The notes below the pieces were generated by a model that was given only the letters and a program-made list of their open reading frames with translations, was not told the origin of the DNA and searched no databases. From positions 1 to 13,487 of the forward strand of contig JAIVFH010000589.1 in assembly GCA_025765595.1 (NCBI GenBank): a DNA stretch of 13,487 nucleotides, given 5' to 3'. The position numbers were made by a program, and so were the translations under genes. Positions 6,353-13,487 of the stretch are shown piece by piece (position 1 is the stretch's first letter; the number at the start of each line of letters is the position of its first letter). The stretch comes from Obelidium mucronatum (Eukaryota; Chytridiomycota; Chytridiomycetes; Chytridiales; Chytriomycetaceae).

Positions 6353-9300
6353 ATGTTTGGCAACACCAAGGACACGAAGGCGCTGTTTGACGGGTTCGGC
6401 TCGGACGACAGCGACGTGGAAGTGGCGGCGCCCGTCCTCGCGAAGAGCGGCGCCGCGAAGCGAAAGGCGGCGCAGCCTGGCGCCGGCGTTGAAGCGAAGA
6501 AGCCGCGCGCGCAGGCGGCGGCGCACGTGCTGACGCAGCGGGTGTCTGAGAGCACCGAGCAAGCCGTCGAGAAGCAGTTTACGGTAAACGCCAAAAGCAT
6601 CGGCGACGCCGCGAATCCGGCGCTGCCCGGCGAGGAGGGCAAGGAGCCGGACACCACAAAACTGGCAATCAGGCACTCGGTAACTATTCGGCTGGCAATG
6701 ATGTCTGCAGCGACTGACGCCCTGACAGGTTCGCCATCAAGTGGCCATCCCGCCCGACTACGACTACATTCCACTCAGCGAACATGTTGCTCCCGAAGTG
6801 CCAGCGCGCACTTATCCATTTACGCTTGATCCTTTTCAAGCAACCGCTATTCAAGCGATTCAGCGAAATGAGAGTGTGTTAGTTTCTGCGCATACTTCAG
6901 CTGGTAAAACCGTGGTGGCCGAATACGCTATCGCCCAGAGTTTGCGGGAGAAGCAAAGAGTCATCTACACGAGTCCAATTAAGGTTACTCTCATGGTTTT
7001 TATTTTAACTAATGGGTTATCTGACCATTTTCCAAAGGCCCTGTCGAATCAAAAGTACCGTGAATTGTTGCAGGAATTCGGGGACGTTGGCTTAATGACT
7101 GGAGATGTAACAATCAGTCCGAATGCATCATGTCTCGTTATGACTACGGAAATTTTGCGTAGTATGCTGTACCGCGGAAGTGAAATGATGCGTGAAGTTG
7201 GTTGGGTCATTTTTGACGAAGTTCACTACATGCGAGAAAAGAGTATGTCCACAGTTTCTTCCACAGTTTTTTTTTAGTTTCTCACGTACATGTACTATTT
7301 TTTTAGCTCGTGGTGTAGTTTGGGAGGAGACCCTTATTCTCTTGCCCGACAAGGTTCACCACGTTTTCCTATCTGCCACTATTCCAAATGCTATGCAGTT
7401 TGCTCAATGGATCTGTAATGTTCATAAGCAACCGTGTCACGTCGTGTACACGGATTACCGTCCTACCCCACTTCAGCACTACTTGTTTCCGGCGAACGGA
7501 GAAGGAATTCATTTAGTTGTCGACGAAAAAAGCGTTTTTCGGGAGGATAACTTTCAGAGGGCTATTGGTAGTTTAGGAGAGAGTGATCCAACTGCTGTCA
7601 AGAAGAAAGGTCCGAAAGGAGGGAAGAAAGATTTGAGCAAAGGTGGACCAAACTTTGGATTTGGTTATAGCTAACAATGTCATCCTAGGACCTTCCGACT
7701 TGTTCAAAATCATTCGCATGATAATGCTCAAGAACTACCACCCTGTGATTGTTTTCGCCTTTTCAAAACGAGAATGTGAATCCAACGCCCTACAACTATC
7801 CAAAATGGATTTCAACCTTGAAGCGGAACGCGACATGGTACAATCTGTGTTTACAAACGCTATCCAATCCCTGGGAGAAGATGACCGCAGCTTACCACAA
7901 ATCGAACACATTCTGCCTTTATTGAAGCGAGGAATCGGTGTTCACCACTCTGGACTTTTGCCCATCTTGAAGGAAGTGATTGAGATTCTGTTCCAAGAAG
8001 GATTAATCAAAGTTCTCTTTGCAACTGAAACTTTTTCCATTGGACTGAATATGCCTGCAAAGACAGTCGTGTTCACTGCCGTAAAAAAGTGGGATGGAAA
8101 GGACACGAGATATCTTTCTGGTGGTGAATATATCCAAATGTCAGGTCGTGCTGGTCGTCGTGGATTGGATGATCGAGGAATCGTTATTTTAATGATTGAC
8201 GAAAAGATTGAACCCACTGTGGCCAAGAGTATGCTGAAGGGTGAAAGTGACCGATTGGATTCTGCTTTCCATTTGACATACAATATGATTCTGAATCTGA
8301 TGCGAATTGAAGGAATCAGCTCTGAATTTATGTTGGAGCAATCGTTTTTCCAGTTTCAAAATATGACCAAGATGCCTCAGTTTCAGAATGGTGGAGTAGT
8401 TTTTTATATGGTTCGGGTTTTCCATGACTAATTTCTCCCAATTTTTGTTTTTTGCAGAACTTGATATCTATGAAACTCGTTTGGAAAATATGGAGCTCGA
8501 TCGTGAAGATGAAATTGAAGAATACTACGCCCTTCGTCAACAATTGGAATCACTCCGTCAGGACTTTAGAGATGTCGTGAACCATGAAACTTATTCTGTT
8601 CCGTTCCTGAATCCTGGTCGTTTGGCACGGATCAGGCTCCCAGCGCCAACAAATATTGTCAAAGACGACACTGCATCGTTTAACTCCGGAGACTTGGATT
8701 TTGGATGGGGAATCATCGTAAACTTCCATAAATCTGTGAAGCAGAGCAAGGATGTGACGGTTGTGCCCGAGATCAAGTATGTTGTTGATGTGCTGCTTCA
8801 CTGTGCACCTGGCACTGAAAAGAATGGAACTCCCCCGGCACCATGTCCTCAAGGAATGCTGGGCGATATGATTGTTGTTCCATGTGCATTGTCTGCTTTG
8901 GATGGATTAAGCGCTGTTCGGATCAACTTGGAGAGGGACTTGAAGAATGTTGGTTCTAGAAACACCATGCGAAGCAAAGTCAAGGAGGTTGAGAAGCGAT
9001 TGGCAAAAGATGGAGTTCCTCGGCTAGATCCGGTGGAGGATATGGGAATCAAGGACGACAAGTTCAAGAAGCTGATCAGGGTAAGAGATGCTTAGTTGGC
9101 GGATTCCAATGTCTTTTGAGTTAACTGCGTAAAACAGAAAATTGAGACTTTGGAGAACAAAATGAAGTCCCACTCTCTCCATAATGCTCCCGAGTTGCAA
9201 GAACTGTATGCGTCCTACGTCGTGAAAGTAGATTTGTCACGGAAAATCAAATCTGTCAAGAAGCAAATGAAAGACACGGAATCCATTCTGCAGTTGGATG

Positions 9301-10004
9301 AACTCAAGTGCAGGCGGCGCGTCCTTCGTCGTTTGGGATACACTACCGCCAATGACGTGATTGAAATGAAAGGCCGCGTTGCCTGTGAAGTGAGTGTAGG
9401 TGATGAGCTGCTGTTGACGGAGATTATGTTGGCTGGAGGTTTTGGAGACTTGTCCGTCGAGCAAACAGTTGCATTGCTGAGCTGCTTCTGTCACAGTGAG
9501 AGGGTGCGTGCGATCGATAATATTTTTTTTCGTTATTTGAACGGGTAGTAATTATTTCGATTAGAATGAGAAGAACCAAACAAAGCTCCCAGAAGAACTT
9601 GACGCACCCCTTAAGATGCTTCAGCAACACGCACGGAAGATTGCACAAGTCTCAATTGAATCTAAGATTGTGATGGATGAAGAGGAGTATGTATCTTCTT
9701 TCCGTCCGGAGCTGATGGAGGTTGTTTTGGCTTGGGCAAAGGGTGCAAAATTCAGTGCCATTTGTAAAATGACAGATGTATTTGAGGGATCTATTATTCG
9801 TACTTTCAGAATGCTGGAAGAATTGTTGAGGCAGATGGGTAACGCTGCAAAAAGTATTGGAAACACGGAACTGGAAGTGAAGTTTGCCGACGGAATTACG
9901 AAAATCAAGAGGGATATTGTGTTTGCTTCTAGTTTGTAAGTATCTTCCGGTTCTTACGTCATTTCCCCTCTGTTCTAACAATTCTCGAACATAGGTATCT
10001 GTAA
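6353..10004 (+). CDS. MTR4: Exosome-associated DExH RNA helicase Mtr4
   Basis: Nuclear 3'-5' RNA helicase that feeds RNAs to the exosome, alone or in TRAMP, for rRNA processing and RNA surveillance. Nine exons: 6353-6679, 6729-6983, 7038-7242, 7307-7642, 7689-8390, 8458-9080, 9138-9503, 9565-9935, 9995-10004. They sum to 3195 nt, 1064 aa, the usual family length, with every phase consistent. Seen in order: acidic/Ala-rich N-terminus (1-109), [12 protein letters not shown], Walker A AHTSAGKT (163-170), [35 protein letters not shown] (254-257), SAT (285-287), [36 protein letters not shown] (524-533), an arch/KOW-type region, and the C-terminus ending in the typical SLYL. The last exon encodes only the final residues. 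Ski2 is excluded by the N-terminal IPP motif and the SLYL end. Exon 1 is unusually GC-rich. Introns are 46-67 nt; 6984-7037 (54 nt) has no stop and reads through. Confidence 0.96.
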
Positions 10005-10039
10005 TTCTCTTGAATAGCGTATTAATTTGTATTGTGTGG

Positions 10040-10045
10040 AATAAA
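10040..10045 (+). terminator. Poly(A) signal of MTR4, 7 bp before the next ATG
   Basis: AATAAA 36 nt after the MTR4 stop and only 7 bp before the ATG of the following gene (10053). MTR4 3' processing should therefore fall inside the next coding region, or close to its start. Confidence 0.55.
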
Positions 10046-10052
10046 AATACTC

Positions 10053-10849
10053 ATGACTCGTCGAACAAAGTGCGCTGCCGAACCAGCAGCTTTAGTGACC
10101 TATCCCGCCTATTTGGAACCGTCCTTTGAACCGAAAAAGGCCACAGTACGTCTTGTACTTTTATGTGATGTAACCATTGACTGTTTAACAGGTCACCGAG
10201 CTGAAGTCCATTCTGGCTGCCTGCAGCATCGAATTCCCACTTAACCCACGCGCTTTAAAAGCAGACTATGTGGCCCTATGTATGTCCTCGTTTCTAGGCT
10301 TTGCAGCTGTTGCATCGACATTATGTAACCTACAAACCAGACCAAACTCACGTCGCTCCCAACATCAGTTCTTTCAGAGAAGCCATCACAAAAGTAAAAC
10401 CTTCAAACGAAGGAATCGAATTTGTTGCGACATCGCCATTAAAAGTATCAACTCGCGCTCCGAACTTGGGCGACCCACCAGCTCCCAAGCAGCACACAGT
10501 TATTCCAGTAATCGGCAGTGCTAAAGCCAAAGCCAAAGCACCAATTCTCACGGATTTAAAAAGTCTTAAAGTGGCTGGGTTTTATGCCTCATCAAAACCG
10601 ATAGAATCACCGCGTGCATCATCAGCACATACTGTTATGGGTTCGCCGCTAAAGGCAACCCGGGGAATTGAAAAAAGGAAGGGGAAGGTGGAACCAGCAG
10701 CCAAGAAAGCAGTGAAAGCGCGTTCTGTGCCTCTTCCCGTTGTGAACCCTTTGAAGACGGTTTTCCTGTGGGAGAATAAGAGACTCAGACTTGTTGAATG
10801 CACGGAAGAAGCAGAGGATGTTGATGTTTTTCAACTGGAGACGCAATAA
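10053..10849 (+). CDS. Short HeH-domain protein without membrane segment, tandem paralog of SRC1/HEH
   Basis: Exons 10053-10145, 10192-10279 and 10341-10849 join in phase to 229 aa; introns are 46 and 61 nt. Residues about 20-60 form an HeH/SAP-like fold: YLEPSFEPKKAT, then VTELKSILAACSIEFPL, then ADYVALY. This is the chromatin- or DNA-facing domain of Src1/Heh inner-nuclear-membrane proteins. A basic, Ser/Pro-rich tail follows, with two S-P-L-K motifs and KRKGK and KKAVKAR clusters that could act as nuclear localisation signals. No hydrophobic segment and no MSC domain are present, so it is probably soluble and nuclear. The neighbouring gene has the same HeH domain, the same two intron positions and the same GI-x4-TSP-[LI]-K segment, so this is a tandem duplicate that lost, or never had, the membrane part. 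The last acceptor (10340) was chosen by phase and paralog alignment; earlier AGs break the frame. Confidence 0.8.
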
Positions 10850-10865
10850 ATAATTCATAAATAAA
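10845..10865 (+). terminator. Two AATAAA signals between the HeH genes
   Basis: AATAAA at 10845-10850 overlaps the stop codon of the first HeH gene (10847-10849). A second at 10860-10865 directly abuts the ATG of the next gene at 10866. No room is left for a separate promoter in the 16-bp gap. Confidence 0.55.
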
Positions 10866-13487
10866 ATGCTGTCAAATCACAGCTCTGACCGCGCTCAGGA
10901 TTCCGAGCCATGGACACCAGAGTATCCACACTACTTACTTCCGTCATTTGACCCGCAAAGAGCTACAGTAGGTTTTTAAATCAATGTATTCAGCGCCAGT
11001 CAACCCAAGCTTACCAAACTGTAACACCAGGTCTCTGAGCTTAAATCTATACTCTTGGACTGTGGAGTTGAATTTCCAACACATCGCGCGCTTAAGGAGG
11101 ACTATGTAGTCATTTGTAAGTCATGTTATTCGACATGCTTTCTGGTGTTAAGATTCCAAGCACTGAATACCGTATCAACCCGCCCAATAGTTAACGAAAA
11201 AGTCGCATCAAAGTCAAAGCAGCTTATGCAATCCATGGCTAAAATAAAGCCATCAAGTCATGGTATCCAGCTTGTACATACTTCCCCTATTAAAATCGCG
11301 ATGGCCAGAATTCACTCTGAAAACGCAACCTCAAACAGTTCCATAACAGCTTCAAATGAAGAAGCCTTTCACTCTAAAACTCAAAGTACCTCAGAAAACT
11401 CCTGTGCGCTCGGGATAATTCTTGGTGGATCAAGTTCAAACAAAGATGGTCCGAAACCCCTTCCAATTCCACCACATAATCCGCAAAGTCTTCTGCATCC
11501 AGGCCGCCTCACTGCTGAAAAAATGGTGGGCAACTCGGCAGGAATTCCGCCAATGGTCACTCTGAAAGCATCAAAGTCCTCGGTTTCATTGAAAGGATCT
11601 CGTTTACCAAAGCCCTCTATCAGCAGCCCACAAAATAACAGCAGCAGTAGTGGCAGTTTGAACTCCCAATGTGCTTCAATAGTCACCTCTCTTGAGCCAA
11701 GAGAATCTCCCCGTAAACCCCTTCAACAAACCTACAACCATGAGTTTACAAGCTCCCCCCAGCCTATGTCCCCTGAAATCAGTGAGGATGCGAAAAATTC
11801 TGTTGAGGTCTCTGTCACTGGAGAGTCTGTTGAAGTAGCATTTACCGATGATGAGAATGATTCAGACTACAGTGATGTTATTGATGCTTATGAAAAATCC
11901 CCTTCACCGTCGCAAACATCCCCACAGAAACCACACTCAGATCAAAGGGACGACGCGGCTGATGATGATGATGACGTTCGCTTTTCACCAGACCCAAGAC
12001 GTTCTTCTTCCACCCAACGCGACCGCCGCTCAACTAGTCCACGCAGCAATTCTAGCGTTGTTCAATCCAGCGGATCCCCTCTACTCACAAAGCACTTGAA
12101 ACAGCGGTTAAGGCAAAACGTGATGGAGACTGTGAGGCGACGCTCGTCACTGGGTGGGGAAGAGATTCGGCGAGGTCGGAACCTGTCTGTAACCGAAGCT
12201 ATTAAAGCAGTGGAGAGCGACGGTTTTGATAGTGAAGATGAGAAGTCCAATCAGTTGAGCGATCCATTGCACGTATGTCCCCCAAATCTGAACGACGCTG
12301 TTTCTGATGATGGCGGCAAACCCGTCCGGGTAGTCATGCCATGTCTATTGCTATTTGCCTACGCCCTTCTCGTGCCACCGCTTCTTATTTTGATTACGTG
12401 GTATCTCGAAACTGGAGCCACTATTCAGTTTTGCGGAGACAATATTGAGTCTGTCAAACAGCTTTCTGAAGTTATAACAGCAAAAGATCTTATGAACTAC
12501 TTGATGCCCTCCTGTATTCCGTGCCCAGAAGGTGCGCTTTGTCATGAAGATCGAATTCTTGGATGCGCTTATGAAAATCAAGATATGTACTTTGAAAACC
12601 CCAAAGCGATTCTTTCAGCTTTTCAACTTGCGCCACTATGCAGCGGCGCGGCATATGACGATGGAAATGACAATGAAAAGAGTACGGGGATTTCGATTCA
12701 GGTTTGTTTTCAGTGCAGTTTTTTGCTGTTCACCAACAGTGGTTTCGCAGCAACCAACATATTCTCGCACGAAAGCACCTTTGCCATCTCCAACGGTATC
12801 TGTCCCCCGGAATCAAAATGATTATTTTGGAGAAGTGGCCTATCTTCAAAATGCAACCCGGCATATGCACGAAAAAGTAGCAAGGGCTGCACATGAGTAT
12901 TTCATTTTAGCTGGAATTGCCGTAGAAGAAATATCCCGAAACTTCAATGACACTTTTTATATCATTCATGAACACGTTTTGCGCGCGTACTTGATGATCA
13001 GAAAGCACGAATTAAGGCTCGGCCACCAATACAACCGATTGGTGGCTCAGTTTGTAGTCCACTTGATTCCACCTCCAGAAAAAGTCCTTCTTCTCACTTT
13101 ATCGTCGGTTACTCTCTTTATAGCCTCTGTGGACCACATCTTTCGTGTTCAAACACTTCATTCGAAAGAGAAAGAATGCTCACATCACCAACGATGAAAT
13201 CCTTGCCCACAAAGCCGCTTCAGAAGTTCTTCAAAAGCTCCAAGAACGCGCTGAAAAAATTCGCCGCCAAAGCATTCTTTCAAGAAAAAAGATTGATGTG
13301 AGTGTGCGACTGGATCAAGTCAAAGATTTGGTTCTACCAACAAATGCTCAACGGCAACGGAGAATTTCTCGCGGCGGCGACGTGGACGAAAAAGAGACTG
13401 CAGTAGTTATGATGGGGGAAGAGAGAAAGAAAATGTGTGGAAGCTCGTTCGGTATTGTTTTGAAGAGTGGGTTAGTCGAGGAAATGG
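10866..13487 (+). CDS. SRC1: Src1/Heh/Man1-type inner nuclear membrane protein, 3' end cut by window
   Basis: Inner-nuclear-membrane protein family that tethers chromatin and takes part in nuclear-pore and envelope surveillance. Exons 10866-10967, 11031-11115, 11191-12701, 12751-13128 and 13169 to the edge; the last intron (40 nt, GTGGAC donor) is the least sure. The HeH domain (about 22-63) reads YLLPSFDPQRAT, VSELKSILLDCGVEFPT, EDYVVIF. A long Ser/Pro/Asp-rich nucleoplasmic region (about 64-440) contains several S/T-P-x-K/R sites and an acidic run. Transmembrane segment 1 is about 444-468. The lumenal MSC domain has C477 (QFCGD) and C504-x2-C507-x5-C513 in CIPCPEGALC. A second, short hydrophobic segment (about 677-692) precedes a basic, helical tail whose IDVSVRLDQVKDLVLP resembles the family's C-terminal winged helix. 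The 75-nt second intron is a multiple of three and stop-free, so unspliced reading is misleading; its acceptor at 11190 aligns the two paralogs without gaps. HEH1 versus HEH2 cannot be decided. Confidence 0.85.

Noticed and set aside
5942..6676. Minus-strand Arg/Leu-rich open frame across the MTR4 first exon and promoter
   Set aside because: Product of high GC in MTR4 exon 1; no domain, and it overlaps promoter elements of two genes.
7643..7688. Continuous reading through 7643-7674 (ending GFGYS) as the end of a separate protein
   Set aside because: A 46-nt intron with GCTAAC branch point and CTAG acceptor restores the family sequence KGPSD and the correct Mtr4 length.
11381..11686. Minus-strand open frame inside the Src1-like gene
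   Set aside because: Shadow of the Ser/Pro-rich coding region; no start context or homology.
1..13487. CRISPR array, tRNA, rRNA, viral or transposase genes
   Set aside because: No spaced direct repeats, cloverleaf or rRNA motifs, and no polymerase, integrase or transposase motifs were seen on either strand.

Overview
The window is eukaryotic. Genes are split by many 46-90 nt GT-AG introns, several with CTAAC/CTGAC/CTAAT-like branch points, and AATAAA signals sit just downstream of genes. Gene content (a monofunctional NAD-type methylenetetrahydrofolate dehydrogenase, Mtr4, HeH/Src1 inner-nuclear-membrane proteins, secreted Thr-rich proteins with CBM19-like tails) points to an early-diverging fungus, most likely a chytrid. 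The lineage call is an inference; no rRNA or mitochondrial marker is present.

Layout: (1) 1-699, minus strand: 5' part of an MTD1-like folate enzyme running off the left edge, with two apparent 1-nt indels in A-runs. (2) About 700-1350: its upstream region, with a possible spliced leader and small ORF, enclosed by a 29-bp perfect inverted repeat 540 bp apart. (3) About 1350-2410: no convincing intact gene, only a weak possible Mpv17/PMP22-like relic on the minus strand. (4) 2414-5975: two paralogous secreted proteins arranged tail to tail. Each has a signal peptide, an EXORDIUM-like domain with an HELCEA motif, a Thr-rich linker and a CBM19-like Cys tail. The minus-strand copy has two additional eight-Cys modules, one with a broken reading frame. 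(5) 5976-6352: a shared divergent promoter region. (6) 6353-10004: a complete nine-exon MTR4 exosome helicase gene (1064 aa), with a strikingly GC-rich first exon. (7) 10053-13487: two tandem HeH-domain genes. The first is short and soluble; the second is a full Src1/Heh/Man1-type membrane protein cut by the right edge. They are only 16 bp apart and share two intron positions.

How the genes relate: the paralog pair probably acts outside the cell on polysaccharide such as chitin (inferred from architecture). MTR4 and the HeH genes are nuclear: RNA surveillance, and chromatin or nuclear-envelope anchoring. They form a very compact head-to-tail cluster with 48 and 16 bp between coding regions. 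I found no mobile-element coding genes, CRISPR array, tRNA or rRNA. Splice sites were assigned by eye from consensus, reading phase and family or paralog alignment; no transcript data were available.
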